Source: Sipunculus nudus (Eukaryota > Annelida > Sipuncula > Golfingiida > Sipunculidae). Taken from it: a stretch of DNA of 64,000 nucleotides. The notes beneath the pieces are model-generated. The model worked only from the letters and a program-made list of their open reading frames with translations. It had not been told where the DNA came from and ran no database searches. The DNA lies in the NCBI GenBank assembly GCA_026874595.1, contig CM049310.1, positions 70,321,556 through 70,385,555 of the forward strand. The letters run 5' to 3'. The position numbers and the translations under genes were made by a program. This document shows positions 12,950 through 25,583 of the stretch, piece after piece. Position 1 is the stretch's first letter; every line of letters starts with the position of its first letter.

Positions 12950-13640
12950 TTATGGCCAGATCACTGGCTTGCCAGAGTGCCTGGACATCTAAAGGTGGTT
13001 TTCCATAATGAGTAGTCCGTATCCGTAGTCCGTATGCGTATAGTCCGTATGCGTAGTCCGTATCCGCAAAGTTCGTTTTCCATACGTAGGCTATATATGC
13101 GTTGTCCGTAGGCCTACTCCGTATTGATAGCTAGGTGCTCGATAGCTGAAGTTTTTCTTTTTTTTTTGCAAACCAATTCATCATATGTGTAATGTACATT
13201 TGTATATATTAACATCAAAGTTAAAAGTTAACAATAAAATTAAAATAATAAAATTTTTAAACAATCATAATTTGTAATATTTAATAAGCGACAGTGATGT
13301 TTACGCTTCAATCATCTAAAAAACATGTTGTCTGTGATAAGGAAAGGAAAACAAAATTCAGCCAAATGCCAAAATGTTTGGTTTCCTGAAAACTGTTGCC
13401 AGAAATGACATTCATACCGGTTGGACATAGAGACTGAATCGGAAAACTGTATGCTAAACCTGAAATCGACACGACGATTGGTATGCGTAGTGCGCACAAA
13501 TCGCTCCCGGCAGCGTGCAGATACGGACTACGCACACGGACTACGCATACGGACTACGCATACGGATGAATGGAAACGGCCCAGTTAAAAAAGTCTACAA
13601 AGTGATTTTTGCGGACTACGCATGCGGACTACGCACACTC
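12950..13640. mobile_element. Inverted-repeat element built of TAGTCCGTATGCG words
   Basis: At about 13010-13075 the word TAGTCCGTATGCG (or TCCG) is iterated four times. At about 13515-13565 its reverse complement CGCATACGGACTA is iterated, and again at 13606-13635. The outer parts GGTTTTCCAT (about 12998) and ATGGAAACGGCC (about 13568-13580) are also inverted with respect to each other. Iterated subterminal words within inverted ends fit a non-autonomous DNA transposon. The interior (13100-13500) has no recognisable transposase. The target-site duplication was not resolved. Confidence 0.65.
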
Positions 13641-13649
13641 TTTTTTCAA

Positions 13650-14850
13650 TTTTATTGCGTTAATCGCAGTCCCCAGATTTTTTTCAACACAGTTACAAAG
13701 ACGATTTGATCGCCATGACATGATGTTGATTGATTACTCCTTGTTTTGACTCCCCCCCCCCCCCCCCCAAGTTGAAGAACGTTACAGAATAACTCGATAA
13801 AACCAACATTATCGATATGTATTGTGTCATTTTACAACAAAAAAAACCATAATCATGTAAAAATGTCGGTATATTTATTGCTCTTCAACACCGTTACCTA
13901 TATATTTCTCTCAAAGATGGAAGTAGGAATGCTTTTTCGTATTTATAGAATATATAGCTCACATTATCAACACTCAAACATACTGAGTACTAGAAAAACT
14001 GAAGGAGGAATTAATTTTCTTCGAATTAATATCATATCTATTTTATCAGCACCATTATATATCAACACTGTTACATTTTACTTTTAACATTGTCGATAAA
14101 CGGTGTTGAAAAAAGGTGACAGGATGGATTTAACGTCTTCATTCTAAAAACTGGTATTGTTAATTCAGAATTTCATCGTTTTTTATATGGATCACTGAGT
14201 TATATATTTTTAAATATTAAATTTTAAAATATAATAAAATAGGGCGCATCCTCTTAGTAATAATTTTTCCAATGATTACATATATTATATTTCAACACCG
14301 TTTTCCTTCCTCAACACCGTTATATATTTTGAAAATAGGTATAATTTCAATAAAAAAAAATGATTCAAACGTATTAGATAATGTTTTTGTCTCCGACATT
14401 ATTAACCGAGGTAGATTGCTATATTTTCCTTCCATATATTGCATTATACCTTCAGTGGATTGCGGCTGTATTTTTTTTCAGGATTTTAATGTAACTCATA
14501 AAATTAAGAATATGCATTTTGCCGGGTTAAAATATATTCTTATAATTAAATACATCGTAAAGATGAGCCTTTATTATTTTTTCCAAATTAATTATGTGGA
14601 ACCATGAAATTGGTAAGAGAATAACCAACTAAAATCTTTCATAATAATTTCCAGGCACGGCTTTAATTAAGTTTGTACCGGTGTTGAAATTGATGATACA
14701 CTTGGGTCATTAAATTAGCCACAACTATAACTATCATGGACTAAAGAGCTCTGATTAAATTAATTTCATAAAATTTATATTTTTTATTTCCATAAGAGAC
14801 TCTATAAAATAAACAATAAGATCAGCTATTTTTCAGATATTGTATATATG
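13650..14850. mobile_element. AT-rich insert with scattered CAACACCGTTA words
   Basis: CAACACCGTTA-like words occur at about 13681, 13885, 14063, 14291 and 14310, and inverted (ACGGTGTTGA or CCGGTGTTGA) at about 14100 and 14682. A poly-C run (13752-13768) lies at its left. Repeated words in both orientations suggest another element whose ends I cannot define. The frames at 13824-14087 and 14272-14607 are AT-rich and show no family features. Confidence 0.4.
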
Positions 14851-15480
14851 GCTGAAATGGACCGGTTTTCGTACATTGACCCATCATGCCGCCAGATGGC
14901 AGCACCTACGATTAAAGCCTCATTTGCCTTTGCTGTTCCTATCTCATGGCGAATATTGGAACCAATTCATTGGTTGAGAACTGTTATTTACAACATACCA
15001 GCCAAGCCAAATTTGCCTTTTATTAAACCCCCCCCCCCCCCCCCCCCCCAAAAAAAAAGGTTTCAACATATTACAATATAATATTACAATCCAAGGGTAA
15101 AGTTTCGAATAAATAAAATTGAAGTTTTGATCACCATAAGAAAATATGATAACAGAGGTTCTATCCATGCAGAGCTTTCTTTATAGACCGATCGCTCAGT
15201 TGTCACAGATTTTCAAGTAATTTTGATCTAGGCTACTTTACGACCAATAATTTACAGTGCATGTGTTATATTAGCATATAAAGGACAATGTGAATGATAC
15301 TTGTACCGGTACTATACGGTTTATAGCTTGAAGTACGTTTTTAGTTTATGCCACTGATTCCTCCGATTCAGTATTATTGGTGGGCAACGAGATGTATAGT
15401 GTTTTTTATTCCACTAATTCTCCTGAATCAGTTTTAATGGCGGGCGAAGAGATATCCAGGAATACTCTGTATTTGTAGTG
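14850..15480. repeat. Continuation of duplicated unit in copy B (matches 5780-6480)
   Basis: This resumes the homology interrupted at about 12925. It contains one diverged 75-bp unit, the 5890-6280 block, then two ~60-bp minisatellite units. A poly-C/poly-A run (15028-15058) sits where copy A has only an A-rich stretch. Confidence 0.82.
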
Positions 15481-15559
15481 TGTGCTTTCATCATAAATAA
15501 CGAGCTCTTATACAATAAAGGTAGCATCCCTGGCAAAAAAAAAAAAAAAAACCCTTGAA

Positions 15560-15800
15560 TACAGATCATTCCAAAAGTCTTATAAAATTAATATTAGATC
15601 CATGGAGTTTATATCATTTAAACCTCGTGTAGTGTTCTTTCTGGTGGTTATATATTTATGAAATCCGCAAATTAACAATTTTGACAATTTTAAATTCTTT
15701 CATTGGTACAGGCTTTGAAGCAGCAAGTAACAGCAAACCGCTCTTAGTTGGTCTAATATCAAACTACATGACAATATCTCCAAATCGTTAATATTTGTTT
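15560..15800. repeat. Third, diverged copy of the 5060-5345 / 12480-12740 segment
   Basis: ATATTAGA, TTCATT, AGCAGCAAGTAACAGCAAACC and ACTACATGACAATATCTC occur in the same order as in the diverged part of copies A and B. Confidence 0.6.
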
Positions 15801-17473
15801 TGTGTCACTTACCACACCCGGTGCAAGTTTATTTCTACCTGTGCACAGGAATAAGCAAACATTTTAGAACGAAATATTGGAAGATACCATAATATTCTGA
15901 TAAAACACTATATGATGTATATTTAACATAACTGGTATGTGAATGGGTCCCTGTAAGCTAAACCTATATAGCTGGGCTAATATATCAGAAATCGGACGGG
16001 TGTCTACCCGCATAGATTTTTCTTATGATCTTATGTTACATTATACTGCATACCAATGTTTGTTTCTAATCCCTGAACGTCGTCTTGCTGAAAATCGAAA
16101 CCACTGGGCCGGGAAGCTTTCATTAAAACCTCGGTCTCCGATGATTTTATCGTCTGTACTGAACGCAGACCACGGACAGCAAACAAACTTGACATTCAAA
16201 GCATTCACGGTTACTCCCCTGCGAATCCTGTGGTGAGCCAAGGAAGGTCCTCAATATGGACCTCCGCGGTGATGGAACCTATATATGAGCTTGCAACTGT
16301 ATATTAAAAACGATATTATGCCATCCGTCCCATGTATAAAAATAAAGACTGACAAATGCATGGTATATTTAATTATGACTTAAAAAAAAAATCCTTATTT
16401 TAAAAAAGATAAGGTAGGATTGTGAATTTTGAAAGGCCTTAGAATCACTTCCTGTTATCGATCAAAATTATTTAAATGAAGGCAAATATTCTACCACAAT
16501 GGATATTTTAGCAAGTGATGGGACAGTCTAGATCTCTTTCTGTTTATCGCCTACAATTTGTTTCTATGCGAGTGTTTTCCCCACACATACCAGAAAAAAA
16601 CAGAATTTAAGGTTTAAATACCAAAATGACCGAAAGATCTGTCCTGGACATATACTGCCAGTCTAATAGTTAAACGTGATAAACATGGAGCTAGAACGGT
16701 CACGGCAGGTCGCGGCCCACTGGCCCACGTGTGGATCATTCAAGGACAAGCAGAAGGGTGGAAAATCTTTGCTACCGGCTATGGACAAACCTACTTTACA
16801 ATAGGGTGCCAATTGATGGGCCATTCCAAATGTAGATAAGAGGGGTGGCAGGCCTGATGTCTTACATTGTAACGGTCTACTGACAAGCGTTGAAACTAGA
16901 TCCAGAGCGCATACACAATAAAAAGCTCGGACACTGCTCTGAGTTCCATCAAATTTGAAAGTTCACAGGGGGCTTCGGGGTGGTACATGAAAAGAAATAA
17001 GAATTGAAACGAATCAATGCGGAGGTTAAGGATCGATTACAATTTAATCGAGGGTTGCAACTCAGTGCATCGATTATTTAATAATGTTACGCTCTAAAGG
17101 TAACATAATTTCTTTCGAATTTCGTTGACACTCCAAGACAAGTTGTTAATTCAACTGAGGGTCTTTTATTACCAAAAGTAAAGTTATCACTTCGAAGCAT
17201 ATATCACCGGTGAATTTTTTAGATATCATGCTCACAAGGTAAATGTTAACAAACGCCGGCCGAACGGCTTGGGTGACGACTATAAGGCTGAGGGCTAAAA
17301 AGACCCATTGTCAAATGACATATAATGCTTCCATTACCTGATCTTTTTTTAAGCAATAAAATATCTTGGAAGAATACAAACGCCGGCGGTGTAGGCGTAA
17401 CATATCCAGGAACAAAACTACCAACTATACAAACTACCAACAAAAGATTCTAAATACATACTAGTATTCCCAC

Positions 17474-17504
<31 letters not shown>

Positions 17505-17920
17505 AAGAAATTGCACGGCATAAATTAGAAATAACAGACAGTTAACACCAGGAAGTAAATGGTTATATTTACAATCTGTTATTTAATACTCGCCAATTCC
17601 AACACCTGTTTTCCATCCTTTTGAGAGGAGTCACGTATCTTTGCTTTGGTTGACGTCACAATTAAAGCCTGCAAATACTATAATATTTGTCTAGACACTT
17701 CCTGATCATAATAAGGTTATTTTTTGTTAACAAAAATCTATATCAGTTATAGCTTATAGCATACCTGTTTTCACACTTCCTAATTCCTTTCGTTCCTGCA
17801 TGAATAGAAATACGATCTATCACATCGTATATACAGGTCAACAAGGGCCTAGTTACAACTGAGCTACGATCACCGGGGACCGCGATCAGTCATAGAAAGC
17901 AGGCGGTCGTAGCGACTCAG
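15801..17920. other. Unassigned non-coding stretch with a TA microsatellite
   Basis: Nothing convincing was seen apart from a TA run at about 17474-17505 and two CAAACGCCGGC words near 17253 and 17377. Two overlapping opposite-strand frames at 15943-16241 have no recognisable features. Confidence 0.5.
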
Positions 17921-17924
17921 GTGC

Positions 17925-18125
17925 GGCTCCAGGATTTAGGAAAAGGAGGGGTCTAACACAGGAGGACAAATGAGTCTAAAAAGTCTAAAAATAAGGTCCC
18001 AATACCCGGGAAAGGGGGTCCAGGCCGCAAAAATGGGTCTGAAACCCTTGAAGAAGCTATACCGGCGGCTGAAACGGGGGGAGGGGGATTTCGACCTCCT
18101 GGACCCTCCCCTTGGATCCGCTTCT
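17925..18125 (+). mobile_element. GGATCCAGG-family dispersed element, copy 1
   Basis: It starts GGCTCCAGGATTTAGGAAAAG and ends GGACCCTCCCCTTGGATCCGCTTCTG. A second copy in the same orientation is at 40820-41000. Many shorter fragments with ATCCTGGATCCGC-like words occur near 4890, 5490, 24810 and 29065. Confidence 0.75.
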
Positions 18126-18545
18126 GCAACTGACTACGACTATTTGACAGTTGCGGTCACAAACAGTTGCGACTTGTCATACGACCAGCATAAGACAATC
18201 CCTGACAATCTTGCGACTACTCACATGTGTTCATGCGATAGTAATATTGCTGTTGTGAGACCACCTTTATGACCGATCTTTGGTCGTAGAGGCAAATTGT
18301 TGGTGGCGACTGGGTAAAGCCATCGTAAGACCGTCGCATGATGGTCTGCCACCTTTTTAAGACAAGATCACTCCTGTCACAGGAGGTTTTTGTGCAGGAT
18401 CAAAGACCTCAGAGCCCTAAGACTGATTTTTCTTCCTGTGATCACAAGTGACTTGTCGTACGACCGTCTTACAATTATCCGTGACTTAGAACGACTGCAA
18501 GTTGTCACGAGTCGTAGCTGGCTGTCTGTGACTGGGCATTAACGC
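18126..18545. repeat. Region with repeated ACTTGTCGTACGACC words
   Basis: ACTTGTC(A/G)TACGACC occurs at about 18172 and 18450, with further GTCGTA and CGACT words in both orientations. GTCGTACGAC is itself palindromic. It looks like a small decayed inverted-repeat element. Confidence 0.35.
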
Positions 18546-20003
18546 AGACTTTGACGAAGACTACTTTCCTGACAGGGCTTTCCAAACTTTCATTTCAAAG
18601 AATTATGAATATCTTTCGTTTATTCACGGAAGAACCTGAATTACGTTCATGGTTATCGATGCCACCTCATCTAAAGTTCTTTCATAACGCTTCCAGTGAA
18701 CCAGATATAAAGTTCATTACTAAAGGTCCTTAGAGGATTCAAATGAGGAGAGGAATTTATGATGTTCATATTACATCCTGCTGGGTTAGGTCACGATTGT
18801 AAGATGTGTTTTCAAAAGTTGAATGAGTTTGTTTACATGTATATATATTACAGTTACAAATATATTATTTGTGGAATATCATGCTGACTATACATTTTGA
18901 GGGTTAAATGAGAATTATTTGATTAAATATATATTACAAATGTGAATACACACATAATTAAGAAGTTAATTAAACAATTACAGTCCGTTTGTTTCCGAAT
19001 GGTCAAACTCTTTAACGTTCTTAATAATAGGACTTCTCAGTATAACAGAATAGGTTTCATGAGAAAGTGACAATAAGGATTAACTTCACAATGGTAAATC
19101 GTATAGAAATTAGATTATCTTGATATATTTACACACTGCATTTTACTGAGGTACTCTGGATAACCTTTATATATCCTATGACTGCGCATGTGTAAAATAA
19201 AGTAAGAGCTAACGTTATATTCTAAAAAAAAAACATGTACCATGAACAAATATGTTCCTTGTACATATCTCTTTTTGGTACATGACGTAAATATATAATT
19301 TATGGTTTCCGATGTTCACAATCTCGGATTCCTAAACAGAAAAGTTATATTTGGTTGACTTGACACTGAAGGCTGCGCATGCCCCATGAGAAGTATCTTC
19401 CTGGTATATATATAATATATATCTCTCTTTTTTCCTGACCTTGTTCTGCTCAAATGAATAATATACTATTTAAAAATATCCATCAAATCATAGCTTTCAT
19501 TTATAGAATATCCTCTTAATATTCTTTAATTTTAATAAAATTATTTTTATATAATGCTTTGCTTTTGTTGCAGTTGATGATACTTTGAGCGGCTTACATT
19601 CGTTAACTGAAACGGTTAACTTTGTGAGGCAGCATATTTTAATAGTTATATATTATTAAAATGATATGAGAATCCATGCAGTTATATATCATTGAAAAGG
19701 ATATGAGAATCCCTTAATTACTTATTTTTTATAAATTTGTATCCCCCTTTAGTACAAGGTTTGGATTATGAGCTGGGATAACACAACATGTTCTTTTTCT
19801 TCCAGATTCTCAAGTCTTTGTTCTTATAAAACCAGCTAAGACACCCAATTAAATAACTATATATAAAGATCTTTGAAAGTTATATGCATGTAATATAGGT
19901 CTATTTGTTCATGTTACTCCGAGCCCGCTGCCGTTATTGTTCAATTTATTATTGTCGATATACATTTGCGTTGAATATGAGGAATAGTGAAAAGGGAATT
20001 AAG

Positions 20004-20073
<70 letters not shown>

Positions 20074-20792
20074 TAGAAGACCTTATTCAATAGGAATCAA
20101 GTTAGAGTTAAAAATCCAGTCACAGGTTACTCCATATAGCTAGGATGCAGGAAGACACGTGTATATATTTAACACATTCCTATAGTCACGCCTCAAATTC
20201 CTGAACGGAAACATGATTTACTTGAGGCCAGGAGGTAGCACGTGCTACTCCAAAGTGTCTTCCTGGTGCAGGCATTTTCCAGAATCCTGCAAGGCCTGTT
20301 TTGAACAGATATATCATACATACTGCAAAACAGCTCGGCTGTCAAAGCCTTCCTCTGTTAAGACTTAGGTGCACTTTTTTTTAAAATAAATTTCGTAATA
20401 ACTCCATACGAAAGAGCACTATATCCATAACGGTAATTTCCTTCACTGAACTGTGCTGATTTGGTTAAGTTTGACGTTGATACTTTTATAAGAATCCATA
20501 ATTCAGTGAGGATTAAAATGGTCAACTTAAAGGTATCGCTTATTTTTGCAACATATACACGTTGCGCTGATTATATATGACTGAAAATTACACGAGAATT
20601 CTGTCAAATGGATTTCTAACTTGAAATATATTCGCATCAATATGACAGAAATTGTGTGCTTGGGTAAAGAAGTAAATGTATGTTCATTTACTTTCAGGTG
20701 CTCGAGACTCTGTAATAATATATGAACCCAGGATCTCTTATTGAAATTATTATATATAGAAGGCCACTGGAGGGAGCTAAGTAATATAAAAG

Positions 20793-20841
<49 letters not shown>

Positions 20842-21235
20842 CACACATGTACATTTATACCTCGCATTGAAAATAATGTAACAGCTTGTGCCTGTTACTA
20901 TTCACTTCCTGTTTATATACCTTATTTATAGTTTTGGTCCTCGTTTATCAATTACATGAAAATCCTTAATTAATCAATGAGGTGAATTTGAAAACGGTGA
21001 TCACACAAGGACAGACCGTATGGGATTGGAATGCATGTGAAATCGGTCTTGAAATATATTTTAAGATGATATTGCACAGATAAAACAGTGTGTTAGTCAA
21101 AGAAAGCATAACACCCTCCTTCCCTCAAATTAACCGACAATTAATTCTACATCTGCATCAAAATCTGGGCCATCCTCACCTTCTTCTTTGCCTCGGGTCT
21201 CTGCACTGATGGTTAATGATGTCAACAGTTCTAGA
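18546..21235. other. AT-rich non-coding stretch with two long TA microsatellites
   Basis: TA runs lie at about 20006-20070 and 20794-20836. The latter is followed by a short ACATACACACA run. No exon, RNA gene or element was recognised. Open frames here translate to IYIYIY and are artefacts of the TA runs. Confidence 0.7.
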
Positions 21236-21402
21236 TACAGTAAATCCTCGAAACTACGACCACCAGCGGATCCTCGATAAAGAAGCTGCATTTGCGAGGT
21301 GGTTGTCTAAGCGAGGTATTATATAGAGAGTGAAAAAGAATCGGATCTCGTAAGAGGTGGTCGCTGTTTTGAGGTGATGGTTAAGCGAGGTTTTATTGTA
21401 TA
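21236..21402. mobile_element. MITE, about 165 bp, TA-flanked
   Basis: The left end ACAGTAAATCCTCG and right end CGAGGTTTTATTGT are inverted copies of each other, and both are flanked by TA. The interior carries GGTGGT(T/C)G words and no coding sequence. TA flanks with such ends fit a Tc1/mariner-like non-autonomous element, but the superfamily is inference. Confidence 0.75.
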
Positions 21403-22844
21403 TTATATATAGACAGGTGAAACAAGAGAGACACACAGAAGGACAGGAAGGCATGAGTGGAAACGTAACCTTCTCGCGCGGAGAGTTAAGAGTATTTTAT
21501 CTAAATTTACAATTAAATGAACTTGCTTTAGCAATCGTCTATACATGCAGGGTTCCATGTAGCGCAAATTTAAGGAACACATCACACTCAGTTGCAATGA
21601 GTGTAGAATATAAAGAAAAATATTCAATAGGTAAAGCTAAAATAAAAAGTAGTAATTGGCACACACAACGATAAAGACTGATCAATATTAATAAGGAATC
21701 ATAGTGAACTAATTTAAGAATTTGGTGTTAATTTATTGCTTTATAACTCCCCAGGATCCCTGAGATATGCCAAAGCTATCGATGATTTCAGTTAAATTAT
21801 GCCATTGGTCAAAACACATGAAGTGCTAATAAAGTCAACCTTAATCAGTTAGACAAACTAGTGTCAAGTCATGTGAAGACTCTGGGTGCTATCAAGCAAA
21901 TGATGCCAAGAGACATCAGTGAATTGACCTTAAGGTACAGGTCATGACTAAAACGGTAAATCTTATACACATCTATGAAGTCTGTGAAGGTTTGTTTAAT
22001 TCTGGATGATAACCCAATACCACTGATAAGCAAATGCTGTTTGACCCTTTTATTGCAAAAATAGGTCATAGTGGCCTAATTTCATAAAATGATGTCCACA
22101 ATGCTTATCAATATACGACCAACTGACTGGCTAGGATATGCCTAAGCATGGAGATAGAATTAGATTAGATCTCTATGGTCTAAGATAGAATTTCATTAAA
22201 ACTAGGTCAATATAAAAAATGCAAATAGTGTCCGCAAATAAAGATCAAGTTAGCCCAGATGTTATTAAGTTCAAAGGTGTTATATGGCGTTGATTTCTAC
22301 GAAATTAAAGTCCAGTGAAACCTATGAATGCAATCGGGCTAAGGAGCATATTATGCCTAAAGACGACTATGACTTGACCTTGAAAGCAAAGCTGAAAGTA
22401 ACGGCACCGAGACATTTATTTTTTTTCCACTGCAATGCAAAATTATGAGATAATATTGATAGGTTGGAGCATGTCTGAGACATAAGCTTTTCAAAAGTGA
22501 TGACTTCAACGGACACGGACGGGCACCCTGTACAAACCCCCCCCCCCCCCATGGGCCTTTTGATTAGTCCCCCGCTGTAAAGGTCCACGTCCGTCCGTCT
22601 TGCCCCATTCATTTGTCAAATATATCTAAGACCCCTGCTGCTTTTTTCTAAATTCCCAGATATACTCGGTATACATGTCTAACACTGACATGTGATTATA
22701 ATCTGCCGGTGTCATTTTCCTTTTTACATCCAGTTTGTACGTACTTTTGCAAGTATTTTGATTTTAAAAGGAATTCTTGCCAGGGTTTGGGGATATTTGG
22801 GTATCAGTGATGCCACAGTTTCCTAGTTAAGTACATGGCGCTGG
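21403..22844. other. Unassigned non-coding stretch
   Basis: Only a poly-C run (about 22539-22551) stands out. The open frames lack any recognisable domain. Confidence 0.5.
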
Positions 22845-22897
22845 ATTTTACAACTCCAACAGCTCTGGGCTCTTGTACCATGTTGGAGTTGTAAAAT
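22845..22897. repeat. Perfect 17-bp inverted repeat (hairpin, 19-bp loop)
   Basis: The arm at 22845-22861 (ATTTTACAACTCCAACA) is the exact reverse complement of 22881-22897. No T-run follows, so it is not an obvious Pol III terminator. Confidence 0.9.
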
Positions 22898-24774
22898 TAT
22901 GCAGAATGATTCATCCCGGATATATTATTTATACTTACACAGGATCTCTGTATATAGAACATGTTAAACATATGATTAAAAAAATAACTGCTTTTGGAGA
23001 ATTTATTTCAAGACTTTTTTTTTATGCCAGCTAGCACTGACATGCTATGGTAGGCCGTAGGTTTGATTTCTTTGACATTTAACGAGACTTAAATGTTCAA
23101 AGCAGCAGTGTTTTCATTCTAGCAAGTTAATTCAATACCCATGAGACAAAGGTGCATAGAAAGATAAAACGAAGTCAACATGTCCCTGAGGTAGTAATTA
23201 TAACCCTAATTGAAACGTTAATTTGTTGTGAAACGCATAATCTAAACAGTCTATTTCTTTGCAATTAATCTGTTTTTAACAGTTGGATGTATTTTGATTG
23301 CAGTATATTACATTCTAATTGAACAGTCGCTCACCCCCCCCCCCCCCCCCCAGGCCAAAATTTTTTTCGACCTTTTTTTGTTTGTTTTGTTTTATCAGCC
23401 ACGTGTATTCTGGATGCCCGTTACACGGGAATACACACACCCACGTTGGATATAAATTATGGAGGGGTACACACCAGTAATGTTAACAAATGTAACCTTC
23501 CACTTCTATGGAAACCCACCTTTGTTAGGTGTAGGTAGTGCTTGCTAGCATAAATATTATAAAATATAATTAAGGTCAATTCAATGACGTCTTGCAGTAC
23601 CATGACAATAAACATACACAGATGGCCGGCTCTTCAAGAAGAAGCGCCTATAGAAATGTGTGAAAATTGAATTCAAGGTTTTCATTCTCTTTGGCTGGAG
23701 TGCTCAGATATAGAAAATATGTATGAGCATTTCGTTATTGTCACCTAAACTTGATGGACATCCTTGGTGGAACAGACATCTTACAATATGTCAATAATTA
23801 ACTCTGGAATGTTTAAAAATAGGGATGACAGCTATATATGTTCAGAATGCCAAATGTGTAGATACATTTATAGGCCTACACCAGAAAAATGTTCATATGA
23901 TACCATAATTGTTTATTGGAAGTTTTAAGCCACATGACGTATAAAAGAAAATCGACATAAATAGGTTAAAGGGGCGTTCAGGATGCTACCTTGGGGTCAT
24001 TTAGTTCACAAATTAATTACAGTATATCAGATTACAAATCAGGTCATACCATTCGAACTCAGGTTGCCATATTTAATTGTCCAGGGCTCGAAACCTTCAG
24101 AGCCTGAAACACAGCTTGGTCCCCCGAAATAACAAATCAAAGATAAATATTATTAAATAAAATTAAAATTATTTTCTGAAAAACATTAATTGGTCGATTT
24201 TTTAACTTAAAACAATGTGGTCTTATATGGTTACATTTTATTAACCAGCTTGAATAATTAAATATGACAAAGACGTTACTGATGCGGGAAGGAACTTCAA
24301 TATGATAGTGTTTGTTAGTTGTAAGAACTACCACACCGCCCCCATCCTTCAGCATCCCTCACACCCACACCCTCACACACACACACACACACACACACAT
24401 CATATATATATATATATATATCGTCTGTATGACACATTTAAAGAATATATCACATTTTTAATCACATTTAAAATTTAATACAATTAAGTATAAGGTTTAA
24501 GAAAATAGGGTATTATGTTTCCAGTATAAGTTAATTCTAAATCAGGTTTAGATAAAATAGTTCATAGTTAACACATAAATGGAAACTAATTCTATAATTA
24601 TATTTATTAATATATTTCATTTGCAATAAATAAATATTATTCTTTGAATAATGATGACATTGACTGATCCCCCCTTGCTAAAAAGTTAGGGATATATACC
24701 CCACCCCCCTTTTATTGACGCCCCTGATAATGTTTACTATAGCACACCCGACACACTTAACACTTGTTATCCTG
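22898..24774. other. Unassigned AT-rich stretch with microsatellites
   Basis: It contains a poly-C run at 23334-23352, a CA run at about 24373-24400 and a TA run at about 24402-24421. No exon was recognised. Confidence 0.6.
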
Positions 24775-24860
24775 TGCCAGGGTGTTGAATCCCTCCATTT
24801 TGTGAGATCCTGAATCCGCCCCCGTCATGACCGGGGGGGGGGGGGGGGGGGGGGGAGCGG
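24775..24860. mobile_element. Fragment of GGATCCAGG-family element ending in poly-G
   Basis: GATCCTGAATCCGCCCCCGTCATGACC followed by a 23-base G-run closely resembles 4890-4945, where ATCCTGGATCCGCGCCTGATCATGACGG also leads into a G-run. The poly-G tract therefore appears to be part of the element. Confidence 0.6.
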
Positions 24861-24879
24861 GTTAGCACTGCAGGAGAGG

Positions 24880-25330
24880 AGCCATTTGCGGGTATTGCAC
24901 AGTATGTAGAACAGTTTTTATTGCAATATTTCTTCCTTTCTTCCTTTAAATTTCCCTTTAATTGCATGCTAACAAATGTTATTGCTTTGAAGAGGTGATG
25001 GGTGCAAAAAGAACTTATCTGTCGAAATCTGGAAAATAAGTTAGAATTGAACTTGATATGTCCGTTAACACTTATCATTAGAATATTTGAAACCTAAATA
25101 CAAGTAATATGATTTTAAGATCAGCTTTCGTATTAACCTCTGTTAATGCAATTAGGAAATATAAAATGCATAAATCCAACTGTACTGACATTTAACATGC
25201 ATATTAATTTTACGTATTTGAGCCTTATGTCTGTTTTAATGTAATGAAATGGACAGTCGAGTGGTAAAACGCTCGACTATCTCCACTGGCGCCCGAGGTT
25301 TTATCAATATCGTTTCCAATAAGAGTGGTT
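24880..25330 (+). mobile_element. Dispersed family E, copy 1, with tRNA-like segment
   Basis: TTGCATGCTAACAAATGTTATTGCTTTG and following sequence match 27900-28190. The last part, GGACAGTCGAGTGGTAAAACGCTCG (25251-25275), recurs in reverse at 29930-29958. That segment resembles the Pol III A-box half of a tRNA, so a SINE-like origin is possible. No clean B-box is seen. Confidence 0.55.
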
Positions 25331-25464
25331 GTTATGGCGAATTCCTCCTTGTCCTTCGCTTTCCTCCTACCATGTATATATACTACCGAACACCAACATA
25401 CGAGCCATGAAGAGTGGCTTGTAATAGTAATAATAAATAACTTTACAGTCCATATTAACTAATT

Positions 25465-25583
25465 ATATATCAATAGCGTAAGGCGATTTTTGTAATTTTA
25501 CGTATCTCCTCTGATACTACCGCACGGTTTGCCATGATTTCTGACATACATATGCTCAGGGTTTGTCCGAAGAGATTCCACCC
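25465..25583 (+). repeat. Direct repeat, left copy (pair with 27313-27427)
   Basis: It shares AATAGCGTAA, CGATTT, GTCTCCTCTGA-like sequence, CGGTTTGCC, TGACATACATATGCTC and GGGTTTGTCCGAAGA with the right copy, in the same order, at roughly 85 percent identity by eye. Confidence 0.85.
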
